Source: an uncultured Bacteroidota bacterium
GTDB lineage: Bacteria; Bacteroidota; Bacteroidia; Bacteroidales; P3
Assembly (NCBI GenBank): GCA_900545215.1
Contig: UQXW01000007.1
Location: forward strand, 1-51,547
Direction of reading: 5' to 3'
DNA length: 51,547 nucleotides
In this document: positions 25,734-34,575 of the stretch, one piece after another
How the letters are laid out: every line of letters begins with the position of its first letter
Position numbering within the stretch: position 1 is the first letter of the stretch
Notes under the pieces: model-generated
What the model saw: the letters and a program-made list of their open reading frames with translations, nothing else
Told to the model about the DNA's origin: nothing
The model's database searches: none
Translations under genes and position numbers: made by a program

Positions 25734-26393
25734 TTATTGCATGAAGACGAACTGCACTATGTTCGCTCCCATTTTCAGTGCAGCAAGGTGTTTTTCGTAA
25801 GGGTCGTTATGCACCGAGGTATCCTCCCAACCGTCTCCGAGGTCGCATTCGTAGGTGTAGAAACAGACCAAACGCCCTTCGTATATCAGCCCGTAGCCTT
25901 TGGGTGGCTTCAAATCATGTTCGTGAATCTTCGGCAGACCTTTGGGAAAGTCGTATTTCTGGTGGTAAATCGGGTGTGAGAAAGGCAGTTCCACGAACTC
26001 GCATTCGGGCAACACTTTTTTCATTTCCCGTCTTATGTACTTGTCCAAACCGTAATTGTCGTCTATATGAAGAAATCCGCCTGCCAAAAGGTAGGTTCGC
26101 AGATTTTTCGCCTCTTGCTCATCGAATATAACATTGCCATGTCCGGTGATATGAGCCATGGGATAGAGAAAAAGCTCGCTGCTGCCGACTTCAACGGTGG
26201 GATAATCCGCTTGCAAGCCCGTTTGAAGTTCCTTATTGCAAAACTCGATGAGATTTTTGAGTGAGGTAGGATTGGCGTACCAGTCTCCGCCTCCGCCGTA
26301 TTTGAGAAGCGCTATGGAGTTTTGGGCTTCCGCTTTGCCGAAAAGCAGAACCGACAGAAGGAAAAGCAATGTTGTCATTTTCTTTCGGTTCAT
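25734..26393 (-). CDS. DUF4159 domain exported protein
   Basis: About 219 residues with a signal peptide (MNRKKMTTLLFLLSVLLFGK then AEAQ). The mature part is a single DUF4159 domain with ALLKYGGGGDWYANPTSLKN at its start, YPMAHITGHGNVIFDEQEA, LRTYLLAGGFLHIDDNYGL and the PFSHPIYHQKYDFP segment, which are strongly kept in this family. DUF4159 has a glutamine-amidotransferase-like fold; its function is unknown and the usual catalytic triad is not evident. I chose the ATG at MNRKKM, 13 bases after the rsmE stop, rather than an earlier frame start inside rsmE. Confidence 0.85.
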   Translation of the reverse strand: MNRKKMTTLLFLLSVLLFGKAEAQNSIALLKYGGGGDWYANPTSLKNLIEFCNKELQTGLQADYPTVEVGSSELFLYPMAHITGHGNVIFDEQEAKNLRTYLLAGGFLHIDDNYGLDKYIRREMKKVLPECEFVELPFSHPIYHQKYDFPKGLPKIHEHDLKPPKGYGLIYEGRLVCFYTYECDLGDGWEDTSVHNDPYEKHLAALKMGANIVQFVFMQ

Positions 26394-26406
26394 GGTACGA
26401 ATGATT

Positions 26407-27111
26407 TCAGAAATTGATGAAATGCACGCCTTGCAGAGCATAGAGAGCAGCCGTCTCGGTTCGCAGTCTCGCCTCTCCGAGCGTGAGGGTAAGGAAACCC
26501 TTTTCTCTTGCGTAGGCTGCCTCTTCTTCGGAGAAGTCTCCCTCCGGACCGATCAACACGATGACGCTTTCGCCTTTTCGATATGCCTCACGCAACTTCA
26601 CTCGCTCCTCTCCGTGACAGGTAGCCATGAATTTCTTTTCCTCAGTTGAAGAATCAATCAAGGCTTTGAAATCCGTCAATGGGTTTATCTTCGGCATGAA
26701 AGATTTGAAGGATTGCTTCATTGCCGAAACGGCAACCTTTTCCAAACGTTCCGTTTTGATAACGGTACGTTCGCTGTGCTGCGTTTTGATGAGGGAAATC
26801 TCGTCGATGCCCATTTCCACGGCTTTTTCCACGAACCACTCCGTTCTGGCGTTGTTTTTGGTCGGTGCCATGGCGATATGAATGCGGAAATCGCGGTTAT
26901 CGTAAGACGGAACCTTGCTTTTGACCGAACAAAGACAACTCTTCGGCGAGGCTTGCAACACTTCGGCAAGATAAAGCCCTCCTACCCCATCGGTCAACAG
27001 CAACTCATCGCCCTCCTTCATGCGAAGAACCTTTACGCAATGGACAGCTTCTTCATTGCTGAGGCTGTATGGTTGCTCCGGATTCAGATCAGGAGTATAG
27101 AAAAGGTGCAT
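26407..27111 (-). CDS. rsmE: 16S rRNA (uracil(1498)-N(3))-methyltransferase
   Basis: RsmE methylates U1498 of 16S rRNA using SAM. The 234-residue protein has an N-terminal PUA-like domain (HLFYTPDLNPEQPYSLSNEE, about 1-70) and a SPOUT domain with ARTEWFVEKAVEMGIDEISL (about 88-107), VIVLIGPEGDFSEEEAAYA (about 183-201) and LTLGEARLRTETAALYALQG (about 209-228), the motifs of the trefoil-knot SAM site. Length is normal. It lies between an outer-membrane beta-barrel gene (gap 10 bases) and the DUF4159 gene (gap 13 bases), forming one operon. Confidence 0.93.
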   Translation of the reverse strand: MHLFYTPDLNPEQPYSLSNEEAVHCVKVLRMKEGDELLLTDGVGGLYLAEVLQASPKSCLCSVKSKVPSYDNRDFRIHIAMAPTKNNARTEWFVEKAVEMGIDEISLIKTQHSERTVIKTERLEKVAVSAMKQSFKSFMPKINPLTDFKALIDSSTEEKKFMATCHGEERVKLREAYRKGESVIVLIGPEGDFSEEEAAYAREKGFLTLTLGEARLRTETAALYALQGVHFINF

Positions 27112-27121
27112 TCCTCGAAAT

Positions 27122-27913
27122 TTATAAGGAGAATACTATTCCTATTTCGGCAAACGGGTCGATGGAGTCGTCGTTTCCGAAACTTGTCTTTTTGAAGTCC
27201 GGGTCGAAACCGCCATTGAAATACACTCCGTTATAGTCATCGTCGTATCCCATCTCATATTGTACCCCTGCTTGAAACCTTAATTTTATCACAGGACTTA
27301 ACTCCTGCGTCATTCCGAGTTTCACCTTCGCCGAAGGTACGAAACGGGTTATTCTCAATTCGTCCGTGTTCTTTTGAAGGAAGATTGCACCGTCTTTCTC
27401 GAAGTCTTTCTCGCCTATCATAAGGTTTGCACCGGCATCGAGACCGAGATAAATACTCGTATGCTTGAAATCGTAGTGCAGGTTGGCAGTCAGCATAAGC
27501 GGAACGTATGTATGAGACTTGTATCTGTCCGTTATGATTTCATGACGAGCCCCTTCAGCAACATGTTTCACCGCAGCACCCCTGTAATACCAAGCTCCGG
27601 TGTATCCACCCCAAGAAGCAGTAAAATTAGGGCTGAAACTCCAATGACGCATCTTGTATTGATAGCCCACTGTCAGCCCGAGAGCAAACGGAGTCGTGTT
27701 TTTATATCCCGCCGTTATGATAGGCATGCCGCCTATGTTGACCGACAAGAGATGTTCAGGCACATTGCGTCTCCATTGTCCGCTTCTCCAATCGGTATAT
27801 TTTATTTCCGGTGTTGCCGAATCGGCTTTTTTCGCATCTTTACCAAACCCCGTTCCGGCGTATGCCGAAGTGAATATGGATAACAGGGCGACAACTGTAA
27901 TAATTCTCTTCAT
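27122..27913 (-). CDS. Outer-membrane beta-barrel protein
   Basis: A 263-residue exported protein. A signal peptide (MKRIITVVALLSIFTSAYAG) is followed by a short charged linker and alternating aromatic/polar strands such as LGLTVGYQYKMRHWSFSPNF, VPLMLTANLHYDFKHTSIYL and LRFQAGVQYEMGY, ending in PFAEIGIVFSL with a terminal hydrophobic residue typical of outer-membrane barrels. About ten to twelve strands are likely. Function is unknown; it resembles porin-family or PorT-like barrels without a named match. It heads the operon with rsmE and the DUF4159 gene. Confidence 0.75.
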   Translation of the reverse strand: MKRIITVVALLSIFTSAYAGTGFGKDAKKADSATPEIKYTDWRSGQWRRNVPEHLLSVNIGGMPIITAGYKNTTPFALGLTVGYQYKMRHWSFSPNFTASWGGYTGAWYYRGAAVKHVAEGARHEIITDRYKSHTYVPLMLTANLHYDFKHTSIYLGLDAGANLMIGEKDFEKDGAIFLQKNTDELRITRFVPSAKVKLGMTQELSPVIKLRFQAGVQYEMGYDDDYNGVYFNGGFDPDFKKTSFGNDDSIDPFAEIGIVFSL

Positions 27914-27950
27914 TTCCTTATCGTTTTTGTTTGTCCAAAACTTTGAGCGT

Positions 27951-27983
27951 TCAAAATTACAAAGAAAAAGCGATACAGCACAA
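27951..27983 (-). promoter_or_regulatory. Promoter of the barrel-rsmE-DUF4159 operon
   Basis: On the minus strand TTTG is followed after 21 bases by TAATTTTG, a perfect -7 box, about 38 bases before the ATG of the beta-barrel gene. Confidence 0.55.
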
Positions 27984-28091
27984 ATTTTTCCGGCTTTTTC
28001 GCCCTATTTCCACTTTATTTCATCGGTGGTAAAACATTACACCCTCCTTACTCGTTTCTGTTGCGATATTATTTTCTAAAAGAAAGAAGTC

Positions 28092-29036
28092 ATGAATACA
28101 AGAATTACAGAGTTGTTTTCAACAGATATTCCGATAGTTTCGGGAGGTATGGTATGGTGCAGCGGTTGGAGGTTGGCCTCTGCGGTGAGTAATGCAGGGG
28201 GATTGGGTTTGATTGGAGCGGGCTCCATGACCGCCGAGGTACTCTCGCAACATATAGAACTATGTCGCCAAGCCACTGCCGGTACTTTCGGAGTGAATAT
28301 ACCATTGATGAATGCCAATAGTGCAAAACACATAGAATGCGTAATGAAGCATAAAGTTCCCGTGGTGTTCACCTCTGCCGGCAATCCCGCCCTCTACACC
28401 GCACGATTGAAAGAGGCAGGCTGCAAGGTGGTTCACGTTGTTGCGAACGAGAAGTTCGCCTTGAAGGCACAGAGTGCCGGTTGCGATGCTGTCGTTGCCG
28501 AGGGTTTCGAGGCAGGAGGTCATAATGGTAAAGAGGAAACCACAACCCTTGTATTGATACAGCAACTTGCAGGCAGGTTGACACTGCCTCTGATTGCAGC
28601 CGGAGGCATTGCCACCGGAGAACAGATGGCTGCCGTCATGGCTCTGGGTGCAGAGGGCGTGCAAGTGGGCAGTGCCTTTGCCGTTGCGAAGGAAAGTTCC
28701 GCCCATGAGGCATTCAAACAAGCCGTCTTCGCCTCCAAGGAAGGCGACACCAAACTCATGCTTCGCAAACTCTCACCGACACGTTTGTTGAAGGGTGCTT
28801 TCTTCGACAAGATAGCCGAAGCAGAGGCGAGAGGTGCCGATGCGGAGGAACTGCTGAGCATAATAGATAAAGGAAGAACAAAAAAAGGAATGTTCGATGG
28901 CGATTTGGAGGAAGGTGAATTGGAAATAGGTCAGGTTGCTTCAATGCTCGACAAGGAGAAAACGGCAGCCGAAATCATAGAAGACTTCCGCCACGGCTTC
29001 AAAAAAGCACAAGAACGTTTGCAACAAATAAGATAG
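28092..29036 (+). CDS. FMN-dependent nitronate monooxygenase / FabK-like enoyl reductase family protein
   Basis: A 314-residue TIM-barrel flavoprotein of the 2-nitropropane dioxygenase/FabK family. Visible features are the N-terminal substrate and FMN loop (IPIVSGGMVWCSGWRLASAV), the catalytic His in EGFEAGGHNGKEET (about 137-150), and phosphate-binding LPLIAAGGIATGEQMAAVMA and GAEGVQVGSAF. The family includes FabK, which reduces enoyl-ACP, and nitronate monooxygenases; the sequence alone does not separate them. No fatty-acid gene is adjacent, so I leave it unnamed. It ends 4 bases before the glycogen enzyme gene, which suggests co-transcription. Confidence 0.85.
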   Translation: MNTRITELFSTDIPIVSGGMVWCSGWRLASAVSNAGGLGLIGAGSMTAEVLSQHIELCRQATAGTFGVNIPLMNANSAKHIECVMKHKVPVVFTSAGNPALYTARLKEAGCKVVHVVANEKFALKAQSAGCDAVVAEGFEAGGHNGKEETTTLVLIQQLAGRLTLPLIAAGGIATGEQMAAVMALGAEGVQVGSAFAVAKESSAHEAFKQAVFASKEGDTKLMLRKLSPTRLLKGAFFDKIAEAEARGADAEELLSIIDKGRTKKGMFDGDLEEGELEIGQVASMLDKEKTAAEIIEDFRHGFKKAQERLQQIR

Positions 29037-29040
29037 AACC

Positions 29041-32000
29041 ATGAAACAGCCGGATTATTTATTCGAAGTCAGCTGGGAGGTTTGCAATAAGGTGGGCGGC
29101 ATACACACCGTTGTATCCACCAAAGCGAAAACGCTTAACAAACTCTTCGGCAACAATTTCATCATGATCGGTCCCGACATCTGTCGCGATGATATGGCGG
29201 TTCAGGAATTCGAACCGGACGAATACGCCATGACCTCTTGGGCTGAATATGCACGAAACAAGGGTTTGAAACTTCGTATCGGCAGATGGAAAACCTTGGA
29301 GGAGCAACCGCCGGTGGTGTTGGTGGATTTCACTCCGTACTTCAACCGAAAAGATGAAATCCTTACGGAATTGTGGAACGAGTATTCCCTCGACAGTCTG
29401 ACAGGAGGCTGGGACTACATAGAACCCTGCCTTTTCGGATATGCGGCTGCAAAGGTCATAGAGAGTTATTACGAGTTCTATTTGGAGGCAGGGGACACCA
29501 TCGTCGCCCAATTCCATGAATGGATGACGGGAAGCGGGATATTGTACCTGAAAAAGCAATGTCCGCAAATCGCAACGGCATTCACCACCCATGCCACCGT
29601 CTTGGGACGCTGCCTTTCGGGCAACGGCATGCCTCTATACTCGGCTTTGGAATCATATAATGCCGATTCGCTTGCCATGCAGTTCGGAGTGAGAGCCAAA
29701 CAGTCCTTGGAGAAACTCTCGGCTCAAAATGCAGACGTTTTCACCACCGTAAGCGAGATAACGAACAGGGAATGCAGCCGGTTTCTCGGCAAGTCCGCCG
29801 ACGTGATTACCCCCAACGGTTTCGAGAACGACATGGTACCGAAAGACGAGAAGCAAAAAGAAATCCGTCTCAGGGTAAGACGAAAACTTACGGACATAAC
29901 AGAACGGCTTTGCGGCGAAAAAATTTCGGACAATGCTTTGTTTGTCATAAACTCCGGACGATACGAATTTTTCAACAAGGGAACCGACCTCTTCATAGAG
30001 GCGATGGGTGAACTGAACAAACAGCAACCGGAGAGGGAAATACTTGCCGTGGCAGCCGTTCCGGCACATCATCTGAAAGCATTCACGGAGAACGAAAATT
30101 TTTCCGAAGATTCATTTTCCTCAAACGCCGAAAGAATTTCTCAAAACGGCGGAGGAAAAAAACGAAACGCCGTTTCGACGCACCGTCTTTTCGATGAAGA
30201 CAACGATTTGATACTTCGCAAGTTGTCGGAATGCGGTCTGAACAATTCTTCCGACAGCAGAGTGAAAGTATTGTTCATTCCGTCTTACCTCGACGGGGCG
30301 GACGGAGTGATAAACGAGACTTATTTCGATTTCTTGCAGGCTTTCGACCTCGGCATATTCCCGTCATACTACGAGCCATGGGGCTACACACCGATGGAAA
30401 GCATAGCTTTCGGCGTTCCTACCCTCACGACAAGCCTTGCCGGCTTCGGTCTGTGGATACGGGAAAGTGTTTCCAAAGAGCAGAGAGCCGTTACCGTAAT
30501 GGAAAGAACCGACGACAATGCCAAGGACTGCGTTTCGGAAATCGTATCCTTCGTCAAAAAGGAACTCATGCTGTCTCCGGAAGAAAGAGAACTCATACGA
30601 CAGGAGTGCAAACAGCTTTCTGGAAGCCTCGTATGGGCAAGTCTGGCAAACAATTACCTCCATGCCTACGAACAGGCGGTGGATAAGGCACGACAAAGGT
30701 TCGATATGTATGGAGAAAAACAGGCTTTGGTGAATTATGCCGCCGATTCGCAAACGCAAAGTTTCAAGGAGGCACATTGGCGTAAAATCCTCTTTCGACA
30801 AAAGCTGCCCGAGAGGCTTTATGCCCTCGAAAAGCTGAGCCGGAACCTTTGGTGGAGTTGGAACAAAGAGGCATACAATCTTTTCGAACGCATAAATCCC
30901 GAAAAGTTCGCCGCTTTGGAGAACAATCCCTTGCCGCTTTTGGAAAGCCTTACGGCGGAAGAATTAGAAGGATTGTTGAAAGATGAGGCATTCCTTGCCG
31001 AAATGGACAAGGTGGAAAAGCGTTTCGATGAATACATGTACCGCAAACCCGAGGAGAAAGAGGACATGGTGGCGTATTTCAGCATGGAATACGGCATAGA
31101 CAACTGTTTGAAAATTTACTCCGGAGGATTGGGCATATTGGCAGGGGACTATCTGAAAGAGGCAAGCGACTCCTGCAAGAATATAATAGGAATAGGGTTG
31201 CTCTATCGTTACGGTTACTTCACCCAACACATAACCAAAGACGGCGAACAGCTCTGCGAATACAACGCACAGAAGTTCACGCACCTTCCTCTCAAAGCGG
31301 AAAGGGACTCCAAGGGCGAATGGCGTAAGATAAGCCTCTCTTTGCCCGGCAGAACCTTGGAAGCGAAGATATGGAGAATAGATATAGGTCGTGTGCCTCT
31401 CTATCTCCTCGATACGGATATAGAAAGCAATCGAGAGGAAGACCGCAGCATAACGAGCCGATTGTACGGAGGCAATTCGGAAAACAGATTGAAGCAGGAG
31501 ATTGTGCTGGGAATGGGCGGCGTAAGACTGATAGAACAACTGCAACTGCCCGTAAAGTTGTATCATAACAACGAAGGACATGCCGCATTCTCCTCATTGG
31601 AAAGAATGAAGTCCTACGTCCGGAAATGCAATCTCACTTACCTTCAAGCCAAAGAGCTTGTCCGTGCAAGCACTCTTTTCACCACCCACACGCCTGTTGC
31701 TGCCGGACACGACATGTTTGAAGAGAATTTGTTGCGAGCCTACCTCGGACACTTCGCCGACTATCTCGGCATATCATGGGAGGAGTTCATGAATGCAGGA
31801 CGCATGAAGGGCGAAAAGGATGAGAAGTTCTCCATGAGCGTTCTGGCAATGAATTTTTCCGCACAGGTCAATGCCGTCAGCCTTATCCACAGAGATGTCA
31901 GCCGAAAGATGTTCGCACCTTTGTATGAGGGCTTTTTCCCCGAGGAATCGCACATTGACTATGTCACCAACGGAGTTCACCACCTCACATGGACCTCTCC

Positions 32001-33294
32001 GCTTTGGCAGGACTTCTATCGCAAAACCTTCGGCGAAGAATACCTGTCCGATACCTCGAATGCGAAGTACTGGAAAAAGATTTTCGATGTTCCGGACGAA
32101 GAATTATGGACATTGCATAAGCAGGAGAAAGAGGCATTGATGGCTTTCATTCGTCGGAGACTTGAAAAGGAATACACCCTGCGGGCGGAAGACCCGCAGG
32201 TTTACTTCAAGACCATAAAGAAACTCTCGGGCGACAAACTCACCGTGGGTTTTGCACGCCGCTTTGCCACATACAAAAGAGCCAATCTGCTTTTCACCAA
32301 TCTCGAAAGGCTGCAGGAAATCGTCGATAAGGGCGTTCAATTCATCTTTGCAGGCAAAGCGCACCCGCAGGACAAAGCCGGAGCCGACCTGATACGCCGT
32401 ATAATGGAGGTAAGCCGCATGCCGCAATTCACGGGCAGCATAATCTTCATCGAAAACTACGATATGTCGGTTGCCAAGCAGCTTGTCAAAGGTGTGGATG
32501 TGTGGTTGAACATGCCGACACGACCTTTGGAAGCCTCGGGAACAAGTGGCGAAAAAGCAGTCATGAATGGCGTTGTGAACTTTTCCGTTTTGGACGGTTG
32601 GTGGGCGGAAGGCTATCGTCCGGAAGCAGGTTGGGCTTTGCCGAAAGAGGCGACCTACACATCGGACGACTATCAGAACGCTCTCGATGCCCAAATGCTG
32701 TACGACACCTTCCTGTCCGAAATCATTCCTGCCTACAACGAGCGGAACGAAAAGGGCATAAGCGGGAAATGGTGCGGCAAAATGAAGCATACCATTGCCG
32801 ACATAGCACCTCATTACACCATGAGGCGGCAAATCGATGATTACTACAACAAGTTCTATCGCAAGATGGCGGAACGCACGCGGCTTCTGGAAGCGAACGA
32901 CTCTGCCCTTGCAAGGGAATATTCCCAATGGAAGCACAATGTCATGAGGCTTTGGGACAGCGTTCGCCCAATCGGCTTGAAGTATCCCGATTCCGAACGG
33001 GAGGCAATGGATACAAGCGGAGAATTTTACGCCGAAGTGAGCCTTTACCTCTCCGAATTGAAAGCCGAAGAAATAGGCGTCGAACTCGTGATTGCCAACA
33101 AACAAAACGAGAAAATCAACACCTACACCAACATTCTTCCGTTTGAACTCGTGGAAAGCGGCTGCAAAAAAGCCACATACCGCATAAGAATACAAACACC
33201 TGCCGCAGGAGTGCATGACTACGCCATAAGGGTTTATCCGCACTGCGACCTGATGCCGCACCGCATGGATTTTCCCGTTGTAAAGTGGGTTTAG
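29041..33294 (+). CDS. glgP: Bifunctional glycogen synthase (GT3) - alpha-glucan phosphorylase (GT35)
   Basis: A 1417-residue cytoplasmic fusion. Residues 1 to about 560 resemble eukaryote-type GT3 glycogen synthase: LFEVSWEVCNKVGGIHTVVS at the start, QFHEWMTGSG and THATVLGRCLSG, and FPSYYEPWGYTPMESIAFG. Residues about 585-690 are a DUF3417 module (RLYALEKLSRNLWWSWNKEA). The rest is an alpha-glucan phosphorylase with MEYGIDNCLKIYSGGLGILAGDYL in two overlapping pieces, the KLYHNNEGHA segment and the PLP-lysine site EASGTSGEKAVMNG. One chain could both build and degrade glycogen. Residues about 360-380 (NAERISQNGGGKKRNAVST) are encoded by a GCCG palindromic repeat inserted in frame. A strong terminator follows. 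Confidence 0.9.
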   Translation: MKQPDYLFEVSWEVCNKVGGIHTVVSTKAKTLNKLFGNNFIMIGPDICRDDMAVQEFEPDEYAMTSWAEYARNKGLKLRIGRWKTLEEQPPVVLVDFTPYFNRKDEILTELWNEYSLDSLTGGWDYIEPCLFGYAAAKVIESYYEFYLEAGDTIVAQFHEWMTGSGILYLKKQCPQIATAFTTHATVLGRCLSGNGMPLYSALESYNADSLAMQFGVRAKQSLEKLSAQNADVFTTVSEITNRECSRFLGKSADVITPNGFENDMVPKDEKQKEIRLRVRRKLTDITERLCGEKISDNALFVINSGRYEFFNKGTDLFIEAMGELNKQQPEREILAVAAVPAHHLKAFTENENFSEDSFSSNAERISQNGGGKKRNAVSTHRLFDEDNDLILRKLSECGLNNSSDSRVKVLFIPSYLDGADGVINETYFDFLQAFDLGIFPSYYEPWGYTPMESIAFGVPTLTTSLAGFGLWIRESVSKEQRAVTVMERTDDNAKDCVSEIVSFVKKELMLSPEERELIRQECKQLSGSLVWASLANNYLHAYEQAVDKARQRFDMYGEKQALVNYAADSQTQSFKEAHWRKILFRQKLPERLYALEKLSRNLWWSWNKEAYNLFERINPEKFAALENNPLPLLESLTAEELEGLLKDEAFLAEMDKVEKRFDEYMYRKPEEKEDMVAYFSMEYGIDNCLKIYSGGLGILAGDYLKEASDSCKNIIGIGLLYRYGYFTQHITKDGEQLCEYNAQKFTHLPLKAERDSKGEWRKISLSLPGRTLEAKIWRIDIGRVPLYLLDTDIESNREEDRSITSRLYGGNSENRLKQEIVLGMGGVRLIEQLQLPVKLYHNNEGHAAFSSLERMKSYVRKCNLTYLQAKELVRASTLFTTHTPVAAGHDMFEENLLRAYLGHFADYLGISWEEFMNAGRMKGEKDEKFSMSVLAMNFSAQVNAVSLIHRDVSRKMFAPLYEGFFPEESHIDYVTNGVHHLTWTSPLWQDFYRKTFGEEYLSDTSNAKYWKKIFDVPDEELWTLHKQEKEALMAFIRRRLEKEYTLRAEDPQVYFKTIKKLSGDKLTVGFARRFATYKRANLLFTNLERLQEIVDKGVQFIFAGKAHPQDKAGADLIRRIMEVSRMPQFTGSIIFIENYDMSVAKQLVKGVDVWLNMPTRPLEASGTSGEKAVMNGVVNFSVLDGWWAEGYRPEAGWALPKEATYTSDDYQNALDAQMLYDTFLSEIIPAYNERNEKGISGKWCGKMKHTIADIAPHYTMRRQIDDYYNKFYRKMAERTRLLEANDSALAREYSQWKHNVMRLWDSVRPIGLKYPDSEREAMDTSGEFYAEVSLYLSELKAEEIGVELVIANKQNEKINTYTNILPFELVESGCKKATYRIRIQTPAAGVHDYAIRVYPHCDLMPHRMDFPVVKWV
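30122..30176. repeat. GCCG palindromic repeat, copy E, inside a coding region
   Basis: The modules AAACGCCGAAAGAA, AAAACGGCGGAGG and GAAACGCCGTTTC lie within the synthase part of the glycogen enzyme gene. The reading frame stays open through all modules and adds about 19 residues. Confidence 0.7.
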
Positions 33295-33328
33295 TCGGCA
33301 GCCTTTCGGCAAAAAACAAAAACAACCT

Positions 33329-33368
33329 GCCTTTCTTTCGGTCGAAAACCTTGAAAGAAAGGCTTTTT
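33329..33368 (+). terminator. Terminator of the glycogen enzyme gene
   Basis: GCCTTTCTTTC (33329-33339) and GAAAGAAAGGC (33353-33363) form a perfect 11-bp stem with a 13-base loop, followed by TTTTT. It lies 34 bases after the stop codon. Confidence 0.8.
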
Positions 33369-33429
33369 CATGCACTCCGTCTCAGGCTTCGCACTGCTAT
33401 GAAAACAAAACGCTCTTTCGAGTTCGTTG

Positions 33430-33503
33430 GAACGGCGAAAGAAAAAATTTTTACGCCGATTCGTGAAATTCTTTCGGCGGTTCATTTCATCCGAAGGGCG
33501 TTT
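33430..33503. repeat. GCCG palindromic repeat, copy F
   Basis: GGAACGGCGAAAGAA, TTTTTACGCCGATTC, GAAATTCTTTCGGCGG and CCGAAGGGCG in alternating directions, in the gap between the glycogen enzyme gene and the araC-type regulator. Confidence 0.65.
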
Positions 33504-33616
33504 TAATATTCGTTTATGCCTGTAAGGCGGTTCATGATAGGGTATTCCGAGAAGTCTTATCGAACATTTTGTTTTTCATATCCGTAATATCGGTTATTTT
33601 TTCTGCATTTCGGGTA

Positions 33617-33647
33617 TTTGCATTTTTCGATGGAGGAAGTAATTTTG
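33617..33647 (+). promoter_or_regulatory. Promoter of the AraC-flavodoxin operon
   Basis: TTTG is followed after 19 bases by TAATTTTG, a perfect match to the Bacteroidota promoter pattern. The regulator's ATG lies 23 bases downstream of the -7 box. Confidence 0.6.
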
Positions 33648-33669
33648 CAATCGGAAAAAGGATAGCGAC

Positions 33670-34557
33670 ATGAAACAGATACATTTCGACACAGTGGAGC
33701 GGTTCAATGATTATTACGGGTTTGAAACCGTACACCCTCTCATCTCGGTTGTGCGACACGATAAGGAAGGTGGCGTAGAGACGGCAACATATCACTATGG
33801 TCTGTATGCTCTTTTCCTCAAAGAGAACAAAGGTTGCAAATTGTCGTATGGTCGAACGAAGTATGATTTCGATGAAATGACCATTACCTCCTTTGCTCCG
33901 GGGCAGAGCGTCAGCGTCGAGCCGTCGGATGAGGTCAAGCACCCGAAGTGGACCGCCATTGTATTCCACCCCGACTTGCTTGCAAGGACAAGGCTCGGCA
34001 GAGAGATGTCCAAGTATGATTTCTTCTCGTATAACAGCAATGAGGCTTTGCATTTATCCGCCGGAGAAGTCGAAGTGGTTCGTTCCGTACTCTCCATAAT
34101 CAGGCAGGAGATGACTCATGCCATCGATAAGCATTCGCGAGGTCTTATCGTTGCGAATATAGAAGTTCTGCTCGGATATTGTTTGAGGTTTTACGAGAGG
34201 CAATTCATCACTCGTGAAGAAATCAATCATTCGACCGTGCAACAATTCGAGCAAATGCTGAATGACTACCTGCACAACGACGCAGAACATTCGGGATTGC
34301 CTTCCGTGGCATATTTTGCCGATAAATGCTGTTTGTCTGCCGGCTATTTCGGAGAATTGATTAAAACAGAGACCGGCATGAATGCCCAGAATTTCATAGC
34401 GGCACACCTTCTCAATTATTCGAAAGAGTTGCTCAATGATATGTCGTTGAGTGTCTCGCAGGTGGCAGTGCAACTCGGATTCGAGTATCCGCAACACTTC
34501 GTCCGCTTTTTCAAGAAACATACCGGCAAAACACCGACACAATATCGTGCAGCATAA
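33670..34557 (+). CDS. AraC-family transcriptional regulator
   Basis: A 295-residue regulator. The N-terminal half is a cupin-like sensor domain (HYGLYALFLKENKGCKLSYG, then MTITSFAPGQSVSVEP). The C-terminal 90 or so residues hold two helix-turn-helix motifs: LPSVAYFADKCCLSAGYFGE and SLSVSQVAVQLGFEYPQHFV, ending RFFKKHTGKTPTQYR, the standard AraC signature. It probably controls the three genes that follow at gaps of 18 bases or less, and perhaps itself. The effector is not evident. AraC regulators of this kind often sit beside flavodoxin and carboxymuconolactone-decarboxylase genes in gut Bacteroidota. Confidence 0.9.
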   Translation: MKQIHFDTVERFNDYYGFETVHPLISVVRHDKEGGVETATYHYGLYALFLKENKGCKLSYGRTKYDFDEMTITSFAPGQSVSVEPSDEVKHPKWTAIVFHPDLLARTRLGREMSKYDFFSYNSNEALHLSAGEVEVVRSVLSIIRQEMTHAIDKHSRGLIVANIEVLLGYCLRFYERQFITREEINHSTVQQFEQMLNDYLHNDAEHSGLPSVAYFADKCCLSAGYFGELIKTETGMNAQNFIAAHLLNYSKELLNDMSLSVSQVAVQLGFEYPQHFVRFFKKHTGKTPTQYRAA

Positions 34558-34575
34558 TATCCTAATATCAAAAAT

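Noticed and set aside
32104..33375. Minus-strand open frame of 423 codons opposite the phosphorylase part of glgP
   Set aside because: Antisense to conserved GT35 sequence; Cys/Phe/His-rich composition typical of shadow frames.
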